Shown here: positions 35,300 through 43,173 of the stretch, piece after piece
Layout of the letters: the number at the start of each line of letters is the position of its first letter
How positions within the stretch are numbered: the stretch's first letter is position 1
Assembly: GCA_963848675.1 (NCBI GenBank)
Contig: CAWKEY010000070.1
Coordinates: forward strand, 1-64,000
Length of the DNA: 64,000 bases
Source: CAWKEY01 sp963848675
Lineage (GTDB): Bacteria; Pseudomonadota; Gammaproteobacteria; Methylococcales; Methylomonadaceae
Reading direction: 5' to 3'
Notes under the pieces: model-generated
What the model saw: the letters and a program-made list of their open reading frames with translations, nothing else
Databases searched by the model: none
What the model was told of the DNA's origin: nothing
Made by a program: the position numbers and the translations under genes

Positions 35300-36759
35300 G
35301 AGATGTCAAGCCAGCCTTTGATGGCTGATTGCCATTGTTCATCACTGCTGTCCAGTGTCAGTGGTGTTGTTTTAATGCCCTGTTCGATACGCTCGAGAAC
35401 CCCCCCAATTTCCTTGGGTTCTATCGTATTAAAAAAGCCTGTAGTAAACGCAGTCAGCCAGGCCAGCTGAAACAGACTGCTGAGTGGAACCAGCCGGTCC
35501 TGTTTCAGTATTTCCCGTAACAGCCGCCCACGCTTGATTCGCGCCTCCATCGAGGCTTCCAGCCGCTGACCAAAACGGGTGAAGGCCTCCAGTTCCAGAA
35601 ATTGCAGGTAATCCAGTTTGATTTGTCCTGATTTATTGCTGATGCGGGGATGCTGAGCCTTGCCGCCTATGCGCGAGACTGATTTGGTGATGTCGATGGC
35701 AGGACGAAAGCCGGATACAAACAGATCCTTGTCCAGATAAATCTGCCCATCGGTGATTGAGATCAGATTGGTAGGAATGTAAGCGGCAATTTCACCCTGT
35801 TGAGTTTCGACTATCGGTAGCGCGGTCATGCTGCCGCCGCCGTGTTCAGCATTCAAACTCGTTGACCGTTCCAGCAGACGGGAATGAACAAAAAATATAT
35901 CGCCGGGATAGGCTTCACGTCCGGGCGGCCTGCGCAGTAACAAGGACAGTTCCCGGTAAGTTCTGGCATGGGTAGACAGGTCATCGTAAATAATCAGGGT
36001 ATCCCGGCCCTGTGCCATCCAGTATTCAGCAAGCGCACAACCGGCAAACGGGGCGATATATTGCAAGCCGGGCAGGGCGGTAGCTTCGGCGACCACGCAC
36101 ACGGTATAGTCCAGCGCGCCATGATTCTTCAGGGTTTCGATGGTACTGACGACTGCAGAGCGTTTCTGGCCGATCAGCACATAGATGCACAGCACATTTT
36201 TATCTTTTTGATTAATGACGGTGTCGATGGCGATTGAAGTTCTGCCGAGACCTTCATCGCCCACTATTAATTGCCGCTGGCCTTTGCCTATGGGAATCAA
36301 GGTGTCGATAATTTTAATGCCGGTGTATAGCGGTTTATCGACAAAATCACGGGCGATAATGGCGGGTGAGGCTTTTTCCATATTTTCCCGCCCGGTATTA
36401 TCGGGAGGAGGCAGACCATCCAGCGGCGTGCCCAAGGGGTCGATAATACGCCCTAAAAAGTCGTTCCCGGCTGGGATACTCAACGAATGTCGGGAAAGAT
36501 GAACCGTTGTGCCCGCCGTCAGTGCTTCGGTTTCATACAATAAAATGGCGCCGATCCGGTCGCGGTTAAGGTCAAAGACCATGCCCCGGCTGCCATCGGC
36601 GAAAATCAGAATGTCTTCAATAGCTGCCGATGGCAGGCCCTTGATCCAGCTGATACCGTCACCGACAGCAACCACGGTGCCTTGTTCTATAACACTCAGC
36701 CCGGGACGATAGCTGGCTAGCCAGGCTGCCTGTTTGTCCAGCAAACTGTTGAAATTCAT
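35296..36759 (-). CDS. atpA: N-ATPase alpha subunit
   Basis: The alpha subunit is the non-catalytic nucleotide-binding subunit of the F1 head. The chosen ATG gives 487 residues and the usual spacing of about 27 residues to GTVVAVGDGISWIKGL; in-frame ATGs exist 72 and 93 bases upstream, overlapping atpF. The P-loop reads GDEGLGRTS, with Arg in place of the usual Lys of alpha subunits. The family string FVHSRLLERS and the ALPIVETQQGE region are present. It sits between atpF and atpG in N-ATPase order. No separate delta gene exists, as expected of this type. Confidence 0.9.
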   Translation of the reverse strand: MNFNSLLDKQAAWLASYRPGLSVIEQGTVVAVGDGISWIKGLPSAAIEDILIFADGSRGMVFDLNRDRIGAILLYETEALTAGTTVHLSRHSLSIPAGNDFLGRIIDPLGTPLDGLPPPDNTGRENMEKASPAIIARDFVDKPLYTGIKIIDTLIPIGKGQRQLIVGDEGLGRTSIAIDTVINQKDKNVLCIYVLIGQKRSAVVSTIETLKNHGALDYTVCVVAEATALPGLQYIAPFAGCALAEYWMAQGRDTLIIYDDLSTHARTYRELSLLLRRPPGREAYPGDIFFVHSRLLERSTSLNAEHGGGSMTALPIVETQQGEIAAYIPTNLISITDGQIYLDKDLFVSGFRPAIDITKSVSRIGGKAQHPRISNKSGQIKLDYLQFLELEAFTRFGQRLEASMEARIKRGRLLREILKQDRLVPLSSLFQLAWLTAFTTGFFNTIEPKEIGGVLERIEQGIKTTPLTLDSSDEQWQSAIKGWLDIS

Positions 36760-36817
36760 AGTAGCGTTCCCGTCCTCAGTCTGCGGGGTTGGAACGATGG
36801 CGGCATCTGTTTTGATT

Positions 36818-37567
36818 TCATTCCTGCTCATTGGCGATCTCGGCAAAACCAATCAGTTCATGCTGCAGGTTGACGTTTAACACCCAGGCGCCGATATCGA
36901 TGCGCAGCCCGGCGATCAGCTCTGAGCCCTGCTGATATTGAAAATTGAGATGACTGGTGATTAACGCGTCCAGCTTTTGTTCCAGTTGCTGGCGTAGTTC
37001 AAGGGGTAATGGATAGGCGCTGGTTATTTTGATGGGTACCGATTTTTTACTATCCAGCATTTGCAAACACAGCCTGCAGGCTTCCGGCAGAGACGTCAAA
37101 TGTTCTATCAGCAGGGTACATAGCCGCGCCTCCAGTTCAGGGCTTGCAGACTGTTGCAGTATCATGCCGGCAAAACGGGCGCCATTTTGTAAGGCCTGTT
37201 TTTCGGCTTGTTGCTGGAGTTCCTGCTGCTGCCGGGACAGCGTCACTTTTGCTTTTTGCCGTTCCTGTTCAAGATCGGCATTCAGATGCTCCATCTGTGT
37301 TCTTCTTTCGGTTTCGAGTTGCTGGCGCAAGCCGACGAGAGCGGCCTGTTTTTCTTGCTCCCAGAGCTTTTGCCGGTTTTCATAGAGGCTGCGTTGTTCT
37401 TCCGCCTGCTGCTGCATGGTTTTTGCATCTGCCAGTGATTGATCAATGGCTTGTTTACGCTTGGCAATCATTTCCAGCAACGGTTTGTAAAAAAGCCGCT
37501 GCAAAATCCAGACAAGAATCAGGAAATTGATGATTTCAAGAACAAAGGTGGATAGGTTGAATTCCAT
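36818..37567 (-). CDS. atpF: N-ATPase b subunit with delta-like C-terminal domain
   Basis: The stator subunit joins F1 to the membrane part. The N-terminal helix (about 5-25, FVLEIINFLILVWILQRLFY) is followed by a long coiled coil (about 35-135, rich in Gln and Glu). The C-terminal part from about 150 on resembles the end of a delta subunit (IAGLRIDIGAWVLNVNLQHEL). Such b-delta chimeras of about 250 residues are typical of N-ATPases, which lack atpH. It is separated from atpE by an inserted GxxExxY cassette. Confidence 0.88.
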   Translation of the reverse strand: MEFNLSTFVLEIINFLILVWILQRLFYKPLLEMIAKRKQAIDQSLADAKTMQQQAEEQRSLYENRQKLWEQEKQAALVGLRQQLETERRTQMEHLNADLEQERQKAKVTLSRQQQELQQQAEKQALQNGARFAGMILQQSASPELEARLCTLLIEHLTSLPEACRLCLQMLDSKKSVPIKITSAYPLPLELRQQLEQKLDALITSHLNFQYQQGSELIAGLRIDIGAWVLNVNLQHELIGFAEIANEQE

Positions 37568-37616
37568 GGGTGCTTTATTGATTTATTGGCGGATTAGGTA
37601 TTCGATAAAAAGATTT

Positions 37617-37676
37617 TTATTCACCACGAAGATACGAAGTGCACGAAGTTTTAAAGAACAAATTGTCAAATTCCAT
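37617..37676 (-). pseudogene. Relic start of a second GxxExxY gene
   Basis: Reading leftward, ATGGAATTTGACAATTTG encodes MEFDNL, the same first six residues as the intact GxxExxY gene next door (ATGGAATTTGATAACTTA). The frame then enters the CACGAAG-type repeat and stops. The bases upstream of this ATG resemble those upstream of the intact gene. It looks like the remains of a tandem copy lost by recombination between repeats. Confidence 0.65.
37622..37648. repeat. Left flanking repeat of the GxxExxY cassette
   Basis: A 27-bp unit beginning CACCACGAAG and ending GTGCACGAAG, built of CACGAAG-like steps. Its reverse complement matches the right flanking repeat at 38088-38114 in about 23 of 27 positions, so the two form a large inverted repeat. 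Confidence 0.75.
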
Positions 37677-37697
37677 TTCTTTGTGCTGTACGTGGTG
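37677..37697. repeat. Internal, decayed copy of the cassette repeat
   Basis: TTTCTTTGTGCTGTACGTGG followed by TG is a shortened version of the right flanking repeat. It lies just upstream of the relic ATG, the same place the right repeat occupies relative to the intact gene. Confidence 0.55.
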
Positions 37698-37713
37698 AAT
37701 CCCTATCGAAGTT

Positions 37714-38085
37714 TTAGAGAACAAAACGTTTAATGCCGTTTTTCAATATAATCTCATTAAAGTTAATCAGCAATCCTATGCTTAAGCCTGTCAATTTCAT
37801 GTAGGTGAGTATTTGTGCTTCATGAATCTTTTGTAATTTCTCGACACTCTTTAATTCAACAATCAGTTTATTTTCTACAATAAGATCAAGCCGATATCCA
37901 CAATCCAGCACAACGCCCTTATAGTTAACAGGCAATAGTTTTTGTATCTCATATGAAAGCCCGGCTAGATGAAGTTCATGGGCTAAACACTTTTCGTAAG
38001 TGGATTCCAACAATCCAGCTCCCAAAAATTTATGGACTTCAATTGCACAACCAATGACTTGCCTTGATAAGTTATCAAATTCCAT
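37714..38085 (-). CDS. GxxExxY-family protein
   Basis: The 123-residue protein has the name-giving motif in LGAGLLESTYEKCLAHEL (G-x2-E-x2-Y, about residues 22-30). A PD-(D/E)xK-like core follows (YRLDLIVENKLIVELKSV, D66 and E76-x-K78), suggesting a nuclease fold. The family (PF13366) is widespread and functionally undefined. It lies between atpE and atpF of the N-ATPase genes and is bounded by inverted CACGAAG repeats, with a relic copy beside it. That arrangement points to an inserted mobile cassette. Codon use appears more AT-rich than its neighbours. Confidence 0.85.
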   Translation of the reverse strand: MEFDNLSRQVIGCAIEVHKFLGAGLLESTYEKCLAHELHLAGLSYEIQKLLPVNYKGVVLDCGYRLDLIVENKLIVELKSVEKLQKIHEAQILTYMKLTGLSIGLLINFNEIILKNGIKRFVL

Positions 38086-38087
38086 AT

Positions 38088-38114
38088 CTTCGTGTCCTTC
38101 GTGCCTTCGTGGTG
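38088..38114. repeat. Right flanking repeat of the GxxExxY cassette
   Basis: A 27-bp unit beginning CTTCGTGTCCTTCGTG and ending TTCGTGGTG, inverted relative to the repeat at 37622-37648. It lies immediately upstream of the GxxExxY start codon. Confidence 0.75.
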
Positions 38115-38141
38115 ATTTTTTATTTTATTGTCCGCCATTAA

Positions 38142-38408
38142 TCATTTAACAATGTATTCAAGCAAAGGATTCCGAAACAGCACAATCAAAATAATGACCA
38201 GGCAATAAATGGCCAGTGATTCAATCATGGCCAGGCCGATAAACAAGGTGCGCATGACTGAACGTTCCGATTCCGGTTGCCTCGATAAGGCTTCCAGCGC
38301 GCTGCCGATGGCCTTGCCCATGGCCAGCGCAGGCAGCATGACTCCCAGAGCGATGCCGATAATGGCGGCGACGCTGGAGCCAAAGACGATCAAGGATAGG
38401 TCGGTCAT
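38142..38408 (-). CDS. atpE: N-ATPase c subunit (rotor ring)
   Basis: The 88-residue double-helix protein forms the ion-carrying rotor ring. The ion-binding carboxylate is E63 in GLAMIESLAIY, followed by S64 and Y68, a spacing shared with Na+-binding c subunits. The first helix has LPALAMGKA where classic Na+ rings have a Gln at the P26 position, so the Na+ site is incomplete by that criterion. Whether the ring carries Na+ or H+ cannot be settled from sequence. It overlaps atpB by 4 bp. Confidence 0.9.
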   Translation of the reverse strand: MTDLSLIVFGSSVAAIIGIALGVMLPALAMGKAIGSALEALSRQPESERSVMRTLFIGLAMIESLAIYCLVIILIVLFRNPLLEYIVK

Positions 38409-39077
38409 AGTGTTTCCTGTGAGTGAAGTTGTAGAGATTGCATGGCGCCGGCCAGATAAATCAAGGCCAGCATGCCAAAGATATAGGCTTGTACCAGTGC
38501 TTCAATGATATGTAACATCAAAATCGGAATCGGGGCAAGAAAGCCGGCCACCAGCAAAATCAGCATGGCCGCCATTTCCAGGCTCATCATGTTGCCGAAT
38601 AATCGTACGGCCAGCGCCAGCGTGCGGGTAAATTCGCTGATAATATGAAAAGGCAGCAAAATCGGGCTGGGGGTCAGGTAGTGATGCAGATAGTTTTTCA
38701 AGCCCTGAGTCTTTATGCCAAACCAGTGCACCGAGAAAAATACCAAAACCGCCAGTGCCGAGGTTACGAGAAAGGTCGTCGGTAGGCGAATGCATTTCCG
38801 GTATTAAACCCACCAGATTGGCGACAATCAGGAACAGCCACAAGGTAGCAATAAAAGGCAGGATTTGCCGGCCATGCTCGGGCGCGACAGCACTTATGGC
38901 TTCATCGATGGCCGCAACGATGCCTTCAACTAGGGTCTGCAATGAACCCGGCAATATCTCCAGATGCCGCGTTGAAAACCAGGCTATCGCAGTAATCACC
39001 AGCATGATTGCCCAGGTAGTGATGAGCGATGCGCCAATCACCACGGGGCCTATAGCGAAAGAAAATTCGTTTTCCAT
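38405..39077 (-). pseudogene. atpB: N-ATPase a subunit with a 1-nt frameshift
   Basis: The a subunit forms the ion channel against the c ring. The first 100 residues read in one frame through IPEMHSPTDDLS, then the frame is wrong. The correct continuation (VTSALAVLVFFSVHWFGIK) lies one base off and runs to the end with the essential arginine in LAVRLFGNMMSLEMAAM. Removing one C near 38768 restores a full-length protein of about 223 residues. Both halves are otherwise intact and well conserved, so this is either a very recent mutation or a sequence error. Confidence 0.85.
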
Positions 39078-39168
39078 CAGTGCCTCGCTTCAGTTTTACA
39101 TGTCTGCACAATAACAACTCCATTATCTTAATACACTCCCAGCTTCTAAGTTGTGCTTATTGCGTCCC

Positions 39169-42100
39169 TTAATCCGTATCAAACTCATAGTTCAGTTTTA
39201 CCCGTTGTGAAGTGCCAGCCTCCGTTTCGAGATTAATCGTGTTGGTCAGTTTATGTTTGAGTACCAATACGGCTTGTTTATTGAACAGGCCGACTTTGGT
39301 GCCTACATAAAAATCCGGGGTCAGATATTGACCGGCGGCAAGCAGTGTGTCTTGCAGCGTTTTTCCTTCTTGTACTTCAAATTCATCTACGCCCAGTTTG
39401 CCGGCAATCCAGGAGACCTGGCCTGCGCCGTAAGATAATGCGGCGCTGGCAACCCTATTGCCTTCCGATTTGCTCACCTGGTTTAAGGGGCCCCCCGTAA
39501 TCAAATAGGCCAAGGCTTCTGCTTCCGGCAAGGCGGGTTCTGAAGAGATTCGGGTTTGTGGCGCCTCCAGCGGGCCGGTCAAGCTGAGGATGGCGGTGAC
39601 CTCTTTGCTTTTTGAAACACGGATGGCTTCGACGTCCAGCCAGGGCTTATCGACCGGGCCGTTAAAGAGAAAACGGCCTTTACGTACGGTCAGATCCTGG
39701 CCATAGCTTCTATAACGCGCCTTGTCCATGTCGACACGTCCATGCATGGCCATTTTTTCTCCGGTCTTGGTAATCTTCAATCTGCCGGACAGGCTGGTTG
39801 CCAGTCCTAGCCCTGAAAAGCTGACCTGTTTACCCAGTTCAACGTCGATATTCGCATCGACATTGATGGCTGTAGCTGCGGCCTGTTTAGCCTTCTCTTC
39901 GCCAAGAATGACTTCATCAGGACTGACTTTGACGGCATTTTCCGGGAGTTCCTTAAGTTCAAAGATGGCTTTGGGAATCTTTAGTTGTCCGGTTACTTTC
40001 CCTTGGCTGTCAGCAAATACCACTTTTAAATCCGGTGAAACAGCTATTTGCGCTTCGGGTAATTTGGCGACTTCAAAATCTGTTCCGTTCAGTGTTAATT
40101 CGGCAATTCCTTGCAAGTCTGCAAAACCATCGAGCTTAATCGATCCCTGTCCCGATTTGGCCGAGCCGCTGAGCTGAAGGCGCTCGGCGTGTTGCGCAGA
40201 TGCAAGCGCCTGGAGTTTAATGTCACTAAGTTTGAGCCCCAACTCATTCATATCAACCGAGCCATTACTGAAACGTATGGCGCCGTTAACAAGCGGTTTG
40301 TCGATGCTGCCTTGTAAGGCCAAATCCGCCTTAAACTGGCCTTTCATGTTCGATAACTGCGGCACAAAGGGATTTAACAGGGTTAACTCAACGATTGAAG
40401 CGGTCATTTGACCGGATAGCGCCTGGCTTTCGCCGGTGTCCAGTTGCAGCTGAGCGCGCACATAATCTTGAGCGGCCAGCGCCAGATTAAGGTCAGCAGA
40501 AATAATGTCCCCGTTAACGGTGCCTGACAGTGACGATGCACCGAAGGCAATCTTTGTATCAGCCTCCTTGGTCTTTAAGGTAATACTTGCGTTAGCGGGT
40601 ATGTCGAGCCGGTAATTCCCGGTGAGCAAACCGTCTTGTTGTTGCACGTCGGCATTGACATTGATCATGCCTTTGAGCTGCAATTGCTCAGGCGCATTCT
40701 TTTTATTCAGCACAATGGGTAATGCCGAACCTTGCAGCTGAATCCGGTTGCTGCGTCCGCCTACCGCCGTCGCCTGAAGATTAATTTCACGCAGACCAAA
40801 GCTGCTTTCGGCCAGCTCGATAGCGCCTTGCTTGAGCGCTACCGAGCCGTTTAGTACCGGCTGGTCTAGCGTCCCTTGCAATGCCAGGTTTGCGCTCAGA
40901 TTGCCTTTGATGTCGGATAGTTGCGGCACAAAAGGCTTGAGCAGCGCAAAGTTAAGCATTGAGGCGTTTATCTGTCCGGATAGGGCTTGGGTTGTACCGG
41001 TATCCATTTGCAACTGGCCCCGCACATAATCCTGAGCCAACAGACCCAAATCAAAATCGACCGCAACCTGCGTCCCTTTCAGTTGGCCCGACAGCGACGA
41101 TGCACCCAATGCAAATTCAGTTGAACCTTGCTGAGCCGATAACAGAAGCTTGGCGTTGGCGGGCATCACCACCCGGACATTGCCGCTTAGCATCTCTTTG
41201 TTCTGCTCGATGTCGGCCTCGGCGTTGAGGATGCCATTTACCGTCATCTGTTCGGGCAGGTAGGCCTGCATCAGGCTTGTAGGCAGGGCCGTCGCTTTCG
41301 CTTTGAAGGTAAAGTCACCGCTGGCAGGATAATGACCCTGCATACAAAGTGCAGCGTTTTGCTGAATCAAGCAAGTTTCCGCCAAGGTCACATCCATACC
41401 GGCGGGGCTTTGTGCGATGCGGACAGTCATTGCATCGTCAAGCTGCCAGCGGCCAAAATCTTTAGATTTCAAATCCAGTTTGGAAACATTGCCCTGCCAG
41501 ACATCCGCCTTAAACGAGCCTGACAACGCGCTAGAGACATCGCCATAAGAAGAGCGGATATCGGCGTTAAAGCGGTGTTGATCAAGCGTGCCCGAACCCT
41601 CAATCAGCAGTTTAGAGATTTCAGTTGCGCCGGTTTTGATGGCGCTTGCGGACAGTTGTATTTTGGAGGTTTTTTGGGCATCGCTATGATAGTCGATGTC
41701 GATGGCCAGCTGTCCGGCGCTGTGTCCGGCAAAGCGTAAGCGCTTGCCGCTGGCCTGAAATTTTACCGACGGGTTAAGCCATGCGCCTTGCAAACGGCCA
41801 TCGCCTTTTAAGCTCCCGCCGAGGCCGGGCCATAGCGACTCCATAGCCGGGGTGTCGATAGCAACAGCCAGTGCAGCTTGTTCTTGACCCAGGGTGCCGT
41901 TGACGGCAATTTTATTAGTGCCGGAAACAATCTTAAAGGCATCGACGGTTAGTTGCTCGCCAGCCAACATCAGCTTGCCGTTAGCGCTCACCGGATGACC
42001 TCGCAACTGGCCGGACAGCTTGTCAATAGTGGCAGCGAGTTGTAATGTTTTACCCACTTGTCCTTTAAGGCGGGTGTTAAAACTCAGGCTGCCGGGTAGT

Positions 42101-43173
42101 TCGGGGTGCAGGATGGCGGGATTGAAATCCTGCCCGCTTGCAGTCAAATCAAACGCCGTTGCGTCGTGCCAGGACACATCACCGCTAAGCTGAAATGCGC
42201 CCGCTGTCGAGTTGATCGCCAGCGTTTCAATAGACAAGGCATCCATGCTGCCTTTACCTTCAAATGCTAACTGGGCTTTGGGCAAATACGGCTGGGATAA
42301 TTTGCCATTTAGGCTGATTTGATACGCGTCGAGCGTCCCGCTTAGTTCAAAGAAGCCCTGCTCGCTGCTGACCTGTGGCGTGCTACCTGCCAGCGGCCAG
42401 GTCAGTTGTTGCCAATCACCGCGCGCGGTAATGAGCGGTTCATCCGCCAAATTATCGATACGGCCTTTCAAGGCTAATTTAAAGGGCGCTGCCAGTTGAT
42501 TATCGAAAAGCAGCTGCTGCAGGTCGCCGGTGATTGTGGTGGCCGCCTGCCATAAGCCATGCTCTGCCGTGGCAAGCTGCCAATCGGTAGTCAAACTCAA
42601 TGGAAAGCCTTTGCCTAGTTTCATCTGGCCTTTGGCAGTTGCCGCAAGCGGTTGGGCATCAACGGCCAGCGAGACAATGTTAAGCTGGCCGTGTTCGGTA
42701 AAAGCTGATAAATGCAGTTTTTCCAGTTGTTGCCGTTGCTCGCCTTGCTGAAAGCTGACATCGGTCAGCAGCAGATTTTCAAGCATAATGTCGACCGGCA
42801 GCACGAAGTCGGCGTTCAGGTCGAACGGGCTTGCTTCAGCCGCTGGCGGCGTTTCAGCCAGGTTAATGTTTACCCCGATAAGGCTAATATCAACAATTTT
42901 CAAGGTACCTGAAAACAGCCGGGCCGGCTGCCAGGCGAACACCAGCTTGTTAATAGCGACGGTTTCTGTAGCGGTTTGATAGCGCAATTCAGAGATCGCG
43001 AGTCGTTCCAGCAAGCGGCCTTCAATGGTTTTAGCCGAGACCTGTGCCGGCAGGCTTGAAAAAACCGTTTGCAGCAGCCAGCGGCTGCCGGCATCGCTGC
43101 TCATCAAGCCGAGTAGGCCAACAGGCAATATGAGCAACAGAATCAAGCAAATCAGAAGCAAGCGATTCTTCAT
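39169..43173 (-). CDS. tamB: TamB, translocation and assembly module inner-membrane protein
   Basis: TamB is an AsmA-like protein spanning the periplasm. It works with TamA in outer-membrane protein insertion and phospholipid transport. I place the start at MKNRLLLICLILL, whose ATG overlaps the tamA stop (ATGA); an upstream extension would run inside tamA. This gives 1334 residues: an N-terminal anchor helix (about 7-24), then a very long beta-groove of repeating amphipathic strands. The C-terminal DUF490 region has GPVDKPWLDVEA and ends YEFD. Repeated blocks (GNLSANLALQGTLDQPVLNG versus GQFKADLALQGSIDKPLVNG) reflect internal duplication. It lies inside the ATPase gene set. Confidence 0.92.
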   Translation of the reverse strand: MKNRLLLICLILLLILPVGLLGLMSSDAGSRWLLQTVFSSLPAQVSAKTIEGRLLERLAISELRYQTATETVAINKLVFAWQPARLFSGTLKIVDISLIGVNINLAETPPAAEASPFDLNADFVLPVDIMLENLLLTDVSFQQGEQRQQLEKLHLSAFTEHGQLNIVSLAVDAQPLAATAKGQMKLGKGFPLSLTTDWQLATAEHGLWQAATTITGDLQQLLFDNQLAAPFKLALKGRIDNLADEPLITARGDWQQLTWPLAGSTPQVSSEQGFFELSGTLDAYQISLNGKLSQPYLPKAQLAFEGKGSMDALSIETLAINSTAGAFQLSGDVSWHDATAFDLTASGQDFNPAILHPELPGSLSFNTRLKGQVGKTLQLAATIDKLSGQLRGHPVSANGKLMLAGEQLTVDAFKIVSGTNKIAVNGTLGQEQAALAVAIDTPAMESLWPGLGGSLKGDGRLQGAWLNPSVKFQASGKRLRFAGHSAGQLAIDIDYHSDAQKTSKIQLSASAIKTGATEISKLLIEGSGTLDQHRFNADIRSSYGDVSSALSGSFKADVWQGNVSKLDLKSKDFGRWQLDDAMTVRIAQSPAGMDVTLAETCLIQQNAALCMQGHYPASGDFTFKAKATALPTSLMQAYLPEQMTVNGILNAEADIEQNKEMLSGNVRVVMPANAKLLLSAQQGSTEFALGASSLSGQLKGTQVAVDFDLGLLAQDYVRGQLQMDTGTTQALSGQINASMLNFALLKPFVPQLSDIKGNLSANLALQGTLDQPVLNGSVALKQGAIELAESSFGLREINLQATAVGGRSNRIQLQGSALPIVLNKKNAPEQLQLKGMINVNADVQQQDGLLTGNYRLDIPANASITLKTKEADTKIAFGASSLSGTVNGDIISADLNLALAAQDYVRAQLQLDTGESQALSGQMTASIVELTLLNPFVPQLSNMKGQFKADLALQGSIDKPLVNGAIRFSNGSVDMNELGLKLSDIKLQALASAQHAERLQLSGSAKSGQGSIKLDGFADLQGIAELTLNGTDFEVAKLPEAQIAVSPDLKVVFADSQGKVTGQLKIPKAIFELKELPENAVKVSPDEVILGEEKAKQAAATAINVDANIDVELGKQVSFSGLGLATSLSGRLKITKTGEKMAMHGRVDMDKARYRSYGQDLTVRKGRFLFNGPVDKPWLDVEAIRVSKSKEVTAILSLTGPLEAPQTRISSEPALPEAEALAYLITGGPLNQVSKSEGNRVASAALSYGAGQVSWIAGKLGVDEFEVQEGKTLQDTLLAAGQYLTPDFYVGTKVGLFNKQAVLVLKHKLTNTINLETEAGTSQRVKLNYEFDTD

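Noticed and set aside
37029..37530. Long plus-strand frames opposite atpF
   Set aside because: They are antisense to the coiled-coil region of the b subunit and have Cys/Ser-rich or Leu/Phe-rich artefact composition.
39078..39168. atpR between tamB and atpB
   Set aside because: The 91-bp gap and the 72-bp gap between atpQ and tamA are too short, and no frame there resembles AtpR.
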